Assembly (NCBI RefSeq): GCF_014397025.1
Contig: NZ_JACJUO010000001.1
Span: forward strand, 508,501 to 572,500
Length of the DNA: 64,000 bases
From: Ochrobactrum sp. Marseille-Q0166
Lineage (GTDB): Bacteria; Pseudomonadota; Alphaproteobacteria; Rhizobiales; Rhizobiaceae
Direction: 5' to 3'
Of the stretch, positions 55,808 through 64,000 are shown piece after piece. Below the pieces are notes generated by a model that searched no databases, had not been told where the DNA came from, and worked only from the letters and a program-made list of their open reading frames with translations. Made by a program: the position numbers and the translations under genes. How positions within the stretch are numbered: position 1 is the stretch's first letter; each line of letters begins with the position of its first letter.

Positions 55808-55900
55808 CGTAGAAAATTGCATTTTATCATTGGGTATAGCGCCTTTTGTGCTGTGCCCGATTTTGTTTATTCTCACTTCGAGAAAATTTAGGACATAGCA

Positions 55901-56980
55901 ATGACAGCCTTGCCACAGGACCGGATGGACCAGCTTTTGAAGCGGTTCTCGATGATTGAAAGCCAGATGGCAAACAATCCTGATTCCGCCACCTATGTGA
56001 AACTGGCTTCGGAATATTCGGAGCTGCAGGATGTTGTCGGTAAAATTCGCGAGCTGACAGACGCACGCAATGAGGCGCGAGATCTTACAGCGATGCGTGA
56101 TGATGCATCTACAGATGCTGAAATGCGTGCATTGGCTGTGGAAGAATTGCCAGAGGTCGAAAAGCGCATTGAGACGCTAGAGCAGGAAGTGCAGATCCTG
56201 CTTCTGCCCAAAGATGCCGCTGACGAGAAAAATGCGATCCTTGAAATCCGCGCTGGCACAGGGGGACTTGAAGCCGCTCTTTTTGCCGGCGATCTCTTTC
56301 GTATGTATGAGCGTTTTGCTGCCGAAAAAGGCTGGCGTGTTGAGCTGGTTTCGGCAAGTGACGGCGATGCAGGTGGTTTTAAAGAAATTATTGCAACTGT
56401 TTCTGGCAAGGGCGTTTTTTCCAAGCTGAAGTTTGAATCAGGCGTTCATCGTGTGCAGCGCGTACCGGAAACCGAAGCAGGCGGCCGTATCCACACGTCC
56501 GCGGCAACGGTTGCCGTACTTCCCGAAGCGGAAGATATTGATATTGAAATCCGTAACGAAGATATTCGCATTGATACGATGCGCGCTTCGGGCGCGGGTG
56601 GTCAGCACGTCAATACGACCGATTCGGCCGTGCGTATTACGCATATTCCTACGGGCATTATGGTTGTTCAGGCGGAAAAATCGCAGCACCAGAACCGTGC
56701 ACGCGCCATGCAGATCCTGCGTGCGCGTCTTTACGACATGGAGCGACAGAAGGCTGAGAGTGAACGTTCAGAATCACGCCGCAGTCAGGTTGGTTCTGGC
56801 GATCGCTCGGAGCGTATCCGCACCTATAATTTTCCGCAGGGCCGCGTGACCGACCACCGCATCAACCTGACGCTTTATAAACTCGATCGGGTGATGATGG
56901 GCGAGCTTGATGAGTTGGTCGATGCGCTGATTTCCGATCATCAAACAGCACTCCTGATGGAACTGGGCGAAAACGCGTGA
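55901..56980 (+). CDS. prfA: Peptide chain release factor 1
   Basis: This 359-aa protein terminates translation at UAA and UAG. The GGQ motif at 233-235 ([15 protein letters not shown]) triggers peptide release, and the P-x-T codon-recognition motif is P189-E-T191. It is a substrate of PrmC, encoded next and overlapping by four bases. Length is normal. Confidence 0.97.
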   Translation: MTALPQDRMDQLLKRFSMIESQMANNPDSATYVKLASEYSELQDVVGKIRELTDARNEARDLTAMRDDASTDAEMRALAVEELPEVEKRIETLEQEVQILLLPKDAADEKNAILEIRAGTGGLEAALFAGDLFRMYERFAAEKGWRVELVSASDGDAGGFKEIIATVSGKGVFSKLKFESGVHRVQRVPETEAGGRIHTSAATVAVLPEAEDIDIEIRNEDIRIDTMRASGAGGQHVNTTDSAVRITHIPTGIMVVQAEKSQHQNRARAMQILRARLYDMERQKAESERSESRRSQVGSGDRSERIRTYNFPQGRVTDHRINLTLYKLDRVMMGELDELVDALISDHQTALLMELGENA

Positions 56981-57855
56981 GTGGTGAACGCCTTGATCAA
57001 CTGATTTCGTCAAGTCGCAAGCGCTTGCGAGCAGCGGGCGTTGATACACCCGATCTTGATGCGCAGTTGCTTGTTGAATGGGCGACCGGTGCAACGCGGC
57101 TTGATCTGATTTCATGGCCGGAAAAGCTTATCGATGAAGCCAAGGTTATCCAGTTAAATGATGCGCTTGAGCGCCGCATAACAGGTGAGCCTGTGCATCG
57201 CATCATCGGGTTGCGTGAGTTTTATGGTCTGCCATTCCGGCTTTCACCGGAAACTCTCGAACCGCGCCCCGATACGGAAGCACTTGTCGAACTGGTTTCA
57301 CCTTATCTCTACAAGCTGATCGAACATCATAGTCAGGCCGTGATGCTCGATATGGGCACCGGAACAGGTGCCATCGCGATTTCGCTTCTGCATAAATTTG
57401 AGAAGCTCAACGGCGTCGGGCTTGATGTTGCCGACGGTGCACTGGCCATGGCGCGGATCAATGCGGCGGCCAATGGCGTGAGCCAAAGGTTTGCTGCGCT
57501 TAAAAGCGACTGGTTCGCAAATGTAAGTGGCAAGTTTCATCTTATCGTCTCTAACCCGCCCTATATTCCAAGCAAGGAAATCGAAGATCTGTCGCGGGAA
57601 GTGCGCGAGCATGATCCAATGGCAGCCCTTGATGGCGGAGTTGACGGGCTTGATTTTTATCGCGCCCTTGCAAGCGGGGCCCACGCATACCTATATGATG
57701 ATGGAATGATTGCCGTCGAAATTGGCGCAGGCCAGTTTGATGATGTGTGCGCTATTTTTGAAAGTGCTGATTTCCATTTGACCGATGTTGCTAGTGATCT
57801 CAGTGGCCATAGAAGGGCCATGGTTTTCATACATCAAGCTGTTGCGGGTGTTTGA
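56977..57855 (+). CDS. prmC: Release factor glutamine methyltransferase PrmC
   Basis: This 292-aa enzyme methylates the glutamine of the GGQ motif of release factors. The SAM motif DMGTGTGAI is at 125-133, and the substrate motif NPPY is at 193-196 ([10 protein letters not shown]). It overlaps prfA by four bases (ATGA), so enzyme and substrate are translated together. Length is normal. Confidence 0.96.
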   Translation: MSGERLDQLISSSRKRLRAAGVDTPDLDAQLLVEWATGATRLDLISWPEKLIDEAKVIQLNDALERRITGEPVHRIIGLREFYGLPFRLSPETLEPRPDTEALVELVSPYLYKLIEHHSQAVMLDMGTGTGAIAISLLHKFEKLNGVGLDVADGALAMARINAAANGVSQRFAALKSDWFANVSGKFHLIVSNPPYIPSKEIEDLSREVREHDPMAALDGGVDGLDFYRALASGAHAYLYDDGMIAVEIGAGQFDDVCAIFESADFHLTDVASDLSGHRRAMVFIHQAVAGV

Positions 57856-58264
57856 CGGGCTGAGTGTTAAAAAACGCTCGATGATCCAAAAAAGCGCTTG
57901 GAATTTACGGCGAAGCCGTTTAGTTTCCAGCCACCGTATACAGCCAGAATGGTTTTGCCCGCTTGTGGGCGGTGGCGGAAATGCTCCATGACGATTTAGG
58001 TCATGCTCCCGTGAGGTTTTCTCAGGGGATGGTTTGTACGGAAGCGCACGACTTTCAAAAATAGTTCCGAAGGGTTTTCTGTTCGGAGAGTCTTGCAAAA
58101 TGCCAAGCCGAAAAGTTCGTGTTGTTCTTTTTGAGCAATGCGAAGCTCTTAACCATTCGATATGTGGGAAGTTTTAGGGTGTGCTTCCTCCATGGCTCGA
58201 TAAAGCGAAGCCGGTGGCTTTAAGCTACGGAATTTGACGCCCTTTAATCTGAAAAGAGAAGACG
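57856..58264. other. Intergenic region before the DUF4167 gene
   Basis: No convincing gene is visible in about 410 bases. Two small inverted repeats are present: CATGAC/GTCATG (about 57992-58011) and TCCGAA (58066-58071)/TTCGGA (58082-58087). No T run follows either. The promoter and possibly a long leader of the DUF4167 gene lie here. GAAAAGAGAAG before the ATG acts as a weak ribosome binding site. Confidence 0.45.
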
Positions 58265-59104
58265 ATGAGGCCAGCACAGCAGAACAGGCGCATGCGCGGA
58301 CGGGGGAATAACAATAATAACAACAATAACAACCGCAAGGGCCCCAATCCACTGTCGCGTAATTATGAAAGCAATGGTCCGGATGTAAAAATCCGTGGCA
58401 ATGCGCAACATATTGCAGAAAAATATACGACACTGGCGCGTGACGCTCAGGCATCCGGCGACCGTGTCATGGCTGAAAATTATCTTCAGCACGCGGAACA
58501 TTACAACCGCATCATTATGGCTGCCATGGCGCAGCAGAACATTCCGTATCAGCGCGAAGAAAACTTTGACAATGATGGCGGCGATGAGGATGAAGGCGGC
58601 TTCGTGCCAGCCACTCCTTCTATTGCACCTCAGCCAGTGAACGGTTCGGGCCCGCAACCTGTTATTGAAGGCACGCCTGCCGAAGTCGTTTATGGCGAAG
58701 AAGGCAGTGATAATCGTGGAGAAAGCCGCTCCGATAATCGCCAGCACCCGCGTGAAGGTCGTGATCGTCGTTTGGGCCGTGGCCGTCGTCCGCAGCGCGA
58801 GCGTTTCAATTCGGAAGAATCATCTGAACAACCAGTTGTTGCAGAGGCTCCAGTAGTTGAGGTTTCTGAGCAGCCAGAACAGCCTGCGGCAGTCATAGAA
58901 AAGCCAGTTCGTGCGGAACGCGCTCCAAGGGCTCCGAAGATTGTGGAAGAAGTTGCGCCCGTTGCTGAAAAGCCCGAAGTTGCAGCAGAAGCTCCGGTTG
59001 AAGCCGCACCTGAAGAAAAGCCGGTCCGCACCACCCGCCGTCCGGGTCGTCCGCGCCGTGTTCCAAAGGATGAAGTTGCAGAAACCGCAGATTCTGATGC
59101 GTAA
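58265..59104 (+). CDS. DUF4167 protein with poly-Asn tract and C-terminal AT-hook-like motif
   Basis: This 279-aa protein has a basic N-terminus (RRMRGRG), a run of nine asparagines at 15-23, then the conserved DUF4167 domain (about 25-95: NPLSRNYESNGPDVKIRGNAQHIAEKY, ARDAQASGDRVMAENYLQHAEHY). The rest is disordered, Glu/Pro/Val-rich, with an Arg-rich patch (RDRRLGRGRRPQRER) and the AT-hook-like RRPGRPRR at 258-265. The family is conserved in Hyphomicrobiales between prmC and clpB. Its function is unknown; RNA or DNA binding is an inference. Confidence 0.85.
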   Translation: MRPAQQNRRMRGRGNNNNNNNNNRKGPNPLSRNYESNGPDVKIRGNAQHIAEKYTTLARDAQASGDRVMAENYLQHAEHYNRIIMAAMAQQNIPYQREENFDNDGGDEDEGGFVPATPSIAPQPVNGSGPQPVIEGTPAEVVYGEEGSDNRGESRSDNRQHPREGRDRRLGRGRRPQRERFNSEESSEQPVVAEAPVVEVSEQPEQPAAVIEKPVRAERAPRAPKIVEEVAPVAEKPEVAAEAPVEAAPEEKPVRTTRRPGRPRRVPKDEVAETADSDA

Positions 59105-59138
59105 TTGCTGAAACGGCGATATGATTGATTTCAAAATG

Positions 59139-59164
59139 ATGGCGCGGTTTTCCGCGCCATTTTT
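59139..59164 (+). terminator. Terminator after the DUF4167 gene
   Basis: ATGGCGCGG (59139-59147) pairs with CCGCGCCAT (59152-59160) around TTTT, followed by a T run. It ends 27 bases before the heat-shock promoter of clpB. Confidence 0.9.
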
Positions 59165-59190
59165 ATTTATGCTTTGATGGCTTTTCTGGT

Positions 59191-59219
59191 CTTGCCTAAC
59201 CCTGTTCATCTTCCCATAT
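59191..59219 (+). promoter_or_regulatory. RpoH (sigma-32) heat-shock promoter of clpB
   Basis: CTTGCCT (59191-59197), a 14-base spacer and TCCCATAT (59212-59219) closely match the sigma-32 consensus CTTGAAA-N13-15-CCCCATNT. It is located about 90 bases before the clpB start, after the preceding terminator. Confidence 0.75.
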
Positions 59220-59310
59220 TTCTTCTTGGATAGTGAGCCAGCCGAATATGGGGGCTCCGTCACCAAAAGTCTTCCAATGCCAGAACGGGTTGGAGGGAAA
59301 AGGAGACATT

Positions 59311-61932
59311 ATGAATATTGAAAAATACACTGAACGGGTTCGGGGCTTCATTCAGTCGGCCCAGACATTTGCGCTTTCTTCCAGCAATCAGCAGTTCACG
59401 CCTGAACATCTTCTCAAAGTCCTCGTTGACGATGACGAGGGACTTGTCGCGTCGCTGATTGAGCGTGCTGGCGGCCGTATTGCAGATGTGCGTATCGGTT
59501 TGCAGGCAGCGTTGGAAAAACTGCCGAAAGTGACCGGCGGTAATGATCAGCTTTATCTTGCGCAGCCATTGGCAAAGGTTTTTACCCTTGCTGAGGAGCT
59601 TGCAGCCAAGGCTGGCGACAGCTTTGTGACCGTTGAGCGTTTGCTTACCGCGCTTGCGATCGAAAAATCAGCAAAAACTTCTGAAATTCTTGCTGCTGCC
59701 GGTGTCACACCGACCGCGCTCAACAAGGTCATCAATGACATGCGTAAAGGCCGTACAGCCGATTCTGCTTCCGCTGAAAGCAATTATGATGCGCTGAAGA
59801 AATATGCGCGCGATCTGACGGAAGATGCGCGTGCGGGCAAGCTTGATCCGGTGATTGGTCGAGACGAAGAAATTCGTCGCACGATTCAGGTTCTGTCACG
59901 TCGTACCAAGAATAATCCGGTGCTGATTGGTGAACCAGGCGTTGGTAAGACAGCAATTGCCGAAGGTCTCGCGCTGCGTATCGTCAATGGTGACGTGCCG
60001 GAATCACTGAAAGACAAGCAGTTGATGGCGCTTGACATGGGTGCGCTTATTGCCGGGGCAAAATATCGCGGTGAGTTTGAAGAACGTCTGAAAGCCGTGC
60101 TTTCGGAAGTACAGACGGCTGCTGGACAGATTATCCTGTTCATCGACGAAATGCATACGCTTGTTGGTGCAGGCAAGTCTGATGGTGCAATGGATGCATC
60201 GAACCTTCTCAAGCCTGCGCTGGCACGCGGCGAGTTGCATTGCGTTGGCGCGACCACACTTGAGGAATATCGCAAGTATGTTGAAAAGGACGCGGCCCTT
60301 GCACGTCGTTTCCAGCCGGTATTTGTCGATGAGCCAACGGTTGAAGATACAATTTCGATCCTTCGCGGTTTGAAGGAAAAATATGAGCAGCACCACAAGG
60401 TCCGTGTCTCCGACTCGGCACTTGTCGCAGCGGCAACTTTGTCTAACCGTTACATCACTGACCGGTTTCTGCCGGATAAGGCGATTGATCTTGTCGATGA
60501 GGCTGCATCGCGTTTGCGTATGCAGGTGGATTCAAAGCCAGAAGAACTTGACGAAATCGACCGTCGCGCGATGCAGCTCAAAATCGAGCGTGAAGCACTG
60601 AAGGTTGAAACGGATACGGCTTCAAAGGATCGGCTACAGCGTCTCGAAAAAGAATTGACCGATCTGGAAGAAGAATCAGCCGAGCTGACGGCAAAGTGGC
60701 AGGCTGAAAAGCAGAAGCTGGGCTTGGCGGCCGATTTGAAACGTCAGCTGGAAGAAGCCCGCAATGCTCTGGCTATCGCACAGCGTAACGGCGAATTTCA
60801 GAAGGCGGGTGAACTTGCTTATGGCACCATTCCGCAGCTTGAAAAGCAGCTGGTCGACGCTGAAAGTAACGAGAACAAAGGTTCTCTGCTTGAGGAAACG
60901 GTAACACCGGATCACGTTGGGCAGATTGTGTCTCGTTGGACTGGCATTCCTGTCGAACGGATGCTGGAAGGTGAACGCGAAAAGCTTCTGCGCATGGAAG
61001 ATGAACTGGCAAAGCGGGTCGTCGGTCAGGGCGAGGCGGTTCAGGCTGTTTCCAAGGCGGTGCGTCGTGCGCGTGCGGGTCTTCAGGATCCGAACCGGCC
61101 GATCGGCTCGTTCATCTTCCTTGGACCAACAGGTGTGGGTAAGACCGAGCTGACAAAGGCGCTGGCTTCTTTCCTGTTTCAGGACGACACGGCGATGGTT
61201 CGCATCGACATGTCGGAATTCATGGAAAAGCATTCTGTAAGCCGCCTCATTGGTGCACCTCCCGGCTATGTCGGTTATGAAGAAGGTGGTGTGCTGACGG
61301 AATCTGTAAGGCGCAGGCCATATCAGGTGATCCTGTTCGATGAGATCGAAAAGGCACATCCAGATGTGTTCAACGTGTTGCTCCAGGTTCTTGATGATGG
61401 TCGCCTGACCGACGGTCAGGGTCGTACAGTCGATTTCCGCAATACGGTCATCATCATGACCTCGAATCTTGGCGCTGAATATCTCGTCAATCTCGGGGAG
61501 AATGACGATGTCGAGAGCGTTCGTGATGAGGTGATGGGTGTCGTACGGGCTTCGTTCCGTCCGGAATTCCTGAATCGTGTTGATGAAATCATCCTCTTCC
61601 ACAGGCTCCGCCGCGAGGACATGGGCTCAATTGTTGATATTCAGCTCAAGCGTTTGCAGTCTCTGCTGCATGATCGCAAAATTACGCTGGAACTTGAAGA
61701 CGATGCTCGCGAATGGCTGGCAAACAAAGGATACGATCCGGCTTATGGTGCCCGCCCATTGAAGCGGGTCATCCAGAAGGAAGTTCAGGACCCGTTGGCT
61801 GAACGTATCTTACTTGGCGATATTCTTGACGGTTCCATCGTGAAGATACTGCCTGGTTCGGATCGGCTTAACTTTCGTCCCATCCGCGTGATGGGCGAAG
61901 GGGAGCCAGTGAAGGAAGACGAAAAGGCTTAA
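59311..61932 (+). CDS. clpB: ATP-dependent disaggregase ClpB
   Basis: This 873-aa Hsp100 chaperone rescues aggregated proteins with DnaK. Two Clp_N repeats lead to NBD1 with Walker A GEPGVGKT at 207-214, the coiled-coil middle domain (about 400-520, rich in Glu/Lys/Leu), and NBD2 with Walker A GPTGVGKT at 605-612. The aromatic pore loops KYRGEFEER and GYVGYEEGG are present. The start at 59311 follows AAGGAG. An extended start at 59233 lacks a good site. A heat-shock promoter lies upstream and a terminator downstream. Confidence 0.97.
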   Translation: MNIEKYTERVRGFIQSAQTFALSSSNQQFTPEHLLKVLVDDDEGLVASLIERAGGRIADVRIGLQAALEKLPKVTGGNDQLYLAQPLAKVFTLAEELAAKAGDSFVTVERLLTALAIEKSAKTSEILAAAGVTPTALNKVINDMRKGRTADSASAESNYDALKKYARDLTEDARAGKLDPVIGRDEEIRRTIQVLSRRTKNNPVLIGEPGVGKTAIAEGLALRIVNGDVPESLKDKQLMALDMGALIAGAKYRGEFEERLKAVLSEVQTAAGQIILFIDEMHTLVGAGKSDGAMDASNLLKPALARGELHCVGATTLEEYRKYVEKDAALARRFQPVFVDEPTVEDTISILRGLKEKYEQHHKVRVSDSALVAAATLSNRYITDRFLPDKAIDLVDEAASRLRMQVDSKPEELDEIDRRAMQLKIEREALKVETDTASKDRLQRLEKELTDLEEESAELTAKWQAEKQKLGLAADLKRQLEEARNALAIAQRNGEFQKAGELAYGTIPQLEKQLVDAESNENKGSLLEETVTPDHVGQIVSRWTGIPVERMLEGEREKLLRMEDELAKRVVGQGEAVQAVSKAVRRARAGLQDPNRPIGSFIFLGPTGVGKTELTKALASFLFQDDTAMVRIDMSEFMEKHSVSRLIGAPPGYVGYEEGGVLTESVRRRPYQVILFDEIEKAHPDVFNVLLQVLDDGRLTDGQGRTVDFRNTVIIMTSNLGAEYLVNLGENDDVESVRDEVMGVVRASFRPEFLNRVDEIILFHRLRREDMGSIVDIQLKRLQSLLHDRKITLELEDDAREWLANKGYDPAYGARPLKRVIQKEVQDPLAERILLGDILDGSIVKILPGSDRLNFRPIRVMGEGEPVKEDEKA

Positions 61933-61952
61933 ACCTTTATCGACATTGACAG

Positions 61953-61986
61953 AAAAAAGCCGTTGTCACTCGACAACGGCTTTTTT
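61953..61986 (+). terminator. Terminator after clpB
   Basis: A 15-bp stem (61953-61967 with 61972-61986) has an ACTC loop, and its 3' arm ends in six T bases, 20 bases after the stop. Confidence 0.93.
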
Positions 61987-62049
61987 CATTAACCATCCGG
62001 TTTCAAGGCCATCTTCATGTCCAGTTCATCTGACATTTGCTGTTATTGA

Positions 62050-62066
62050 GTAATTAATTGTTAACC
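62050..62066 (+). promoter_or_regulatory. CtrA-like box upstream of the L,D-transpeptidase
   Basis: GTAA-TTAATTG-TTAACC differs from TTAA-N7-TTAA by one base. A further TTAACC half-site lies at 62082-62087. The site is 45 bases before the ATG, within the likely promoter. Binding is an inference. Confidence 0.4.
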
Positions 62067-62110
62067 ATATAGTTGCATCCCTTAACCTAAAGTAATTCAG
62101 GGTTTCTTGT

Positions 62111-63526
62111 ATGTCGCATCTCTTACGCATGCTTCGCTTCGGATTGTTTGGTTCTGCAATCATTCTTGCAGCAGGTGGTTCTGCCTTTGCGGATGATCGC
62201 GATGCGACCCAACCGATACAGTTGGCACAGCTTTTCGACTGGGGGCATGATCGTGGCCGAGATCGTGGTGTGCGCGTTTACACGGATGAGTATGGCCGTC
62301 AGGTGACTATTGATCGCCGCGGGCGTGTTCTGAATATCGAAGACCCTCGTGATTCAGGACGTTATGCAAGCGGTGGCCGGCAGGATGGTGGCTGGTTTGA
62401 TGGACCAGTTGGCGGTGGTGCACCCTATGACGGTTTCGGCAACGTGCCGGAAGACCCCAATTATTATCCGGAAGCACCGGCTGCTCCGGGTTATGATTAT
62501 AACCGTGACGGTCAGGTGCAGCGTTCGGAATTACCTCCGGCGGGTACCGAATATCCTGATACGGAATCACCGACAGCCAGCATCAATCGCGATCCCGGCT
62601 ATGCGCAGCCTTCAACGCAGCCGCATGCCATACCGAATACTCACGATATGACACCTGCTATTGAAATGCCGAAAGGGCAGGGGGCAAAGCAAAAGATCGC
62701 GGCCTATCAAGTTTTGCTGGATCGTGCTGGCGCATCTCCGGGCGTGATTGATGGCCGCTCGGGCAGCAATGTCGATAAAGCTGCGGCTGCCTATAGTGAG
62801 ATGACAGGCAAGTTCCTTAACCCAACTGATGAAGCTGCGATTGATGCCGAATTGCAGGCAACCGGGGGGCCAGCTTTCACCGAGTATACGATCACCAATG
62901 AGGATGTTGGACGGCAATATGTAGCTTCTATTCCCGATGATTACGCGCATAAGGCTCAGCTTCCGGCTATGGCCTACACATCGGTTACGGAAATGCTTGG
63001 CGAGAAATTTCATATCGACGAGGCTTATCTCAAAGAAATTAATCCCGGCGTGAACTTCAATCAGCCGGGTTCCATTGTGAAGGTTCCGAACCTTGGCAAG
63101 CCTGTCCGTGCAAAGGTCGCGCGGATTATAGCAGATAAGGCTCGCAAGCAGGTTCGGGGGTATGATGAGAATGGCAAGCTCGTTGTTGCCTATCCCTCAA
63201 CAATCGGCTCGTCTGATACGCCGTCACCTTCCGGTATTGTGCAGGTACAGCGCATCGCGATAAACCCGAATTACACTTATAATCCGAAGCTCAATTTCAA
63301 ACAGGGCAATAATGACAAGGTTCTGACCATTCCGCCGGGTCCAAACGGCCCTGTCGGTACAGTCTGGATTGCGCTTTCGAAACCTACCTACGGTATTCAT
63401 GGAACGCCTGAACCATCACGCATCGGCAAGACATCCAGCCATGGCTGCGTGCGTTTGACCAATTGGGATGCAGAAGAATTGGCCAAGCTTGTAAAAGCGG
63501 GCGTAACCGTTGAATTCACGGAATAG
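62111..63526 (+). CDS. Secreted L,D-transpeptidase (YkuD family)
   Basis: This 471-aa exported protein has a signal peptide (cleavage after SAFA, residue 27), a long Asp/Gly/Pro/Tyr-rich disordered segment (about 30-190), a peptidoglycan-binding-like helical part (about 195-250), a LysM-like or linker region, and a C-terminal YkuD catalytic domain. The active site is H-G-T-P-E-P-S-R then S-S-H444-G-C446-V-R-L. It forms 3-3 crosslinks or attaches outer-membrane proteins to peptidoglycan, as in Brucella and Agrobacterium relatives. Confidence 0.93.
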   Translation: MSHLLRMLRFGLFGSAIILAAGGSAFADDRDATQPIQLAQLFDWGHDRGRDRGVRVYTDEYGRQVTIDRRGRVLNIEDPRDSGRYASGGRQDGGWFDGPVGGGAPYDGFGNVPEDPNYYPEAPAAPGYDYNRDGQVQRSELPPAGTEYPDTESPTASINRDPGYAQPSTQPHAIPNTHDMTPAIEMPKGQGAKQKIAAYQVLLDRAGASPGVIDGRSGSNVDKAAAAYSEMTGKFLNPTDEAAIDAELQATGGPAFTEYTITNEDVGRQYVASIPDDYAHKAQLPAMAYTSVTEMLGEKFHIDEAYLKEINPGVNFNQPGSIVKVPNLGKPVRAKVARIIADKARKQVRGYDENGKLVVAYPSTIGSSDTPSPSGIVQVQRIAINPNYTYNPKLNFKQGNNDKVLTIPPGPNGPVGTVWIALSKPTYGIHGTPEPSRIGKTSSHGCVRLTNWDAEELAKLVKAGVTVEFTE

Positions 63527-63553
63527 CCCCGGCGGAAAATAACGCTAGAAAGC

Positions 63554-63594
63554 AAAGCACCCAAAAATCAGTTCCGATTTTTGGGTGCTTTTAT
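63554..63594. terminator. Bidirectional terminator between L,D-transpeptidase and M23 genes
   Basis: A 16-bp stem (63554-63569 with 63576-63591) with an AGTTCC loop has T-rich 3' sequence on the plus strand and an A-rich 5' side. Confidence 0.88.
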
Positions 63595-63623
63595 GTTTCT
63601 AAATCTAATAGCGGATAAATCAA

Positions 63624-64000
63624 TTAGCTCTTTGTCGCTCCAGTCGAGGCGAGCTTTGTGCCTGTATCATCTGTGCTTAGAAGTGTATCGATGCGATCAC
63701 GTTCTTGGATAAAAGCTTCAAGCTCCGCACCCCTAAGAGCTTTATTGTCTGGCAAGCGAATTCGAAGCGGGTCAACTTTGGTGCCGTTTACGATAAGTTC
63801 GTAATGAAGGTGCGGTCCGGTTGAAAGGCCAGTTGAACCGACATAACCAATGACTTGTCCCTGACGCACACGCTGTCCGGCGCTTACGCCACGGGCAATG
63901 GCGTTCTGATGGCTATAGCTACTAACATAACCGTTTGCATGGCGAATCAGAGTCTGATTGCCATAGCCATTTGTCCACCCCGCTTTTTCGACAACACCGT
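63624..64000 (-). CDS. M23 family metallopeptidase, C-terminal part (cut by window edge)
   Basis: The frame is open from the right window edge to a stop at 63624 and encodes the last 125 residues. It matches the M23/LytM (lysostaphin) domain: GWTNGYGNQTLIRHANGYVSSYSHQN, then GQRVRQGQVIGYVGSTGLSTGPHLHYELIVNG, with the zinc-site HLH. A polar tail of about 45 residues follows. The N-terminal part is outside the window. It is a periplasmic peptidoglycan endopeptidase or an inactive activator; the visible HLHYE suggests an active enzyme. FtsEX-regulated activators also belong to this family, but no link is shown. Confidence 0.9.
   Translation of the reverse strand, partial: GVVEKAGWTNGYGNQTLIRHANGYVSSYSHQNAIARGVSAGQRVRQGQVIGYVGSTGLSTGPHLHYELIVNGTKVDPLRIRLPDNKALRGAELEAFIQERDRIDTLLSTDDTGTKLASTGATKS

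Noticed and set aside
60676..61602. 308-aa frame antisense to clpB
   Set aside because: It lies fully inside the conserved ClpB middle and NBD2 regions, with His/Arg/Phe-rich composition typical of a shadow.

Overview
The window is a chromosomal segment of an alphaproteobacterium of the order Hyphomicrobiales. The family Brucellaceae (the Ochrobactrum/Brucella clade) is the best guess. This rests on gene content and order: ubiG | lysC-ptsP-prfA-prmC-DUF4167-clpB, argH-lptM-lysA-TIGR02302, hisC-tyrC and comF-grxC-nitrilase-DUF1178. It also rests on CtrA-type TTAA-N7-TTAA boxes, an FnrN-type box and a CTTG-N17-CTAT promoter. GC content looks moderate by eye. The genus is an inference. No rRNA, CRISPR array, intact prophage or insertion sequence was found, and there is one tRNA (Leu, CAA anticodon).

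Layout. 0-7.5 kb: the tail of an unidentified gene, an MFS exporter, aqpZ, a very AT-rich stretch with a small phage-like lipoprotein ORF, then the envelope and division cluster ftsE-ftsX-DUF218, plsC and ppa. 7.5-14.4 kb: yggT, an unknown membrane protein, a ChaC-like gene, DUF2125, tyrC-hisC with a methyltransferase gene upstream, and hpt. 14.4-20.1 kb (minus strand): argH, lptM, lysA and a TIGR02302/DUF4175 membrane protein. 20.2-25.7 kb: tlpA, lysE, DUF188, a DMT permease, yihY, an SDR, a HIG1-like small protein and a PduO cobalamin adenosyltransferase. 25.8-27.7 kb: the overlapping queC-queD-queE operon for 7-deazaguanine (queuosine precursor) synthesis. 28-31 kb: etfB-etfA and 3-hydroxybutyryl-CoA dehydrogenase, which connect fatty-acid or butyrate oxidation to the respiratory chain. 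31-36.5 kb: a 42-aa ORF, cysK, a universal stress protein behind an FNR box, a secreted DUF4344 metallopeptidase fused to a rhodanese-like domain, a small secreted protein, tRNA-Leu and a 34-aa membrane miniprotein. 36.7-43.8 kb: a GNAT (CelD/BcsL-like) gene and a polysaccharide flippase gene overlapping by one base, then secA and a periplasmic parvulin. 43.9-51.8 kb: argJ, a GNAT gene, mutT, a small membrane protein, a BioC-like methyltransferase, comF, grxC, a nitrilase-family gene, DUF1178, a DMT permease and ubiG. 52-64 kb: lysC, ptsP, prfA, prmC, DUF4167, clpB, a secreted L,D-transpeptidase and the C-terminal part of an M23 peptidase.

Themes. Envelope growth and division run through the window: ftsEX, plsC, secA, the parvulin, the L,D-transpeptidase, the M23 peptidase and the flippase. 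CtrA-like boxes lie before ftsE, before the 42-aa ORF and before the L,D-transpeptidase. Biosynthesis is represented by Arg (argH, argJ), Lys/DAP (lysC, lysA), His/Tyr (hisC, tyrC), Cys (cysK), ubiquinone and queuosine genes. Most of the window is ordinary core genome. The points worth a second look are small: two unlisted miniproteins (one with its ribosome binding site inside a hairpin), a structured queC leader, a metallopeptidase-rhodanese fusion that appears to lack the catalytic cysteine, dispersed palindromic repeats, and an AT-rich island beside a phage-like ORF. I did not find a new multi-gene system.
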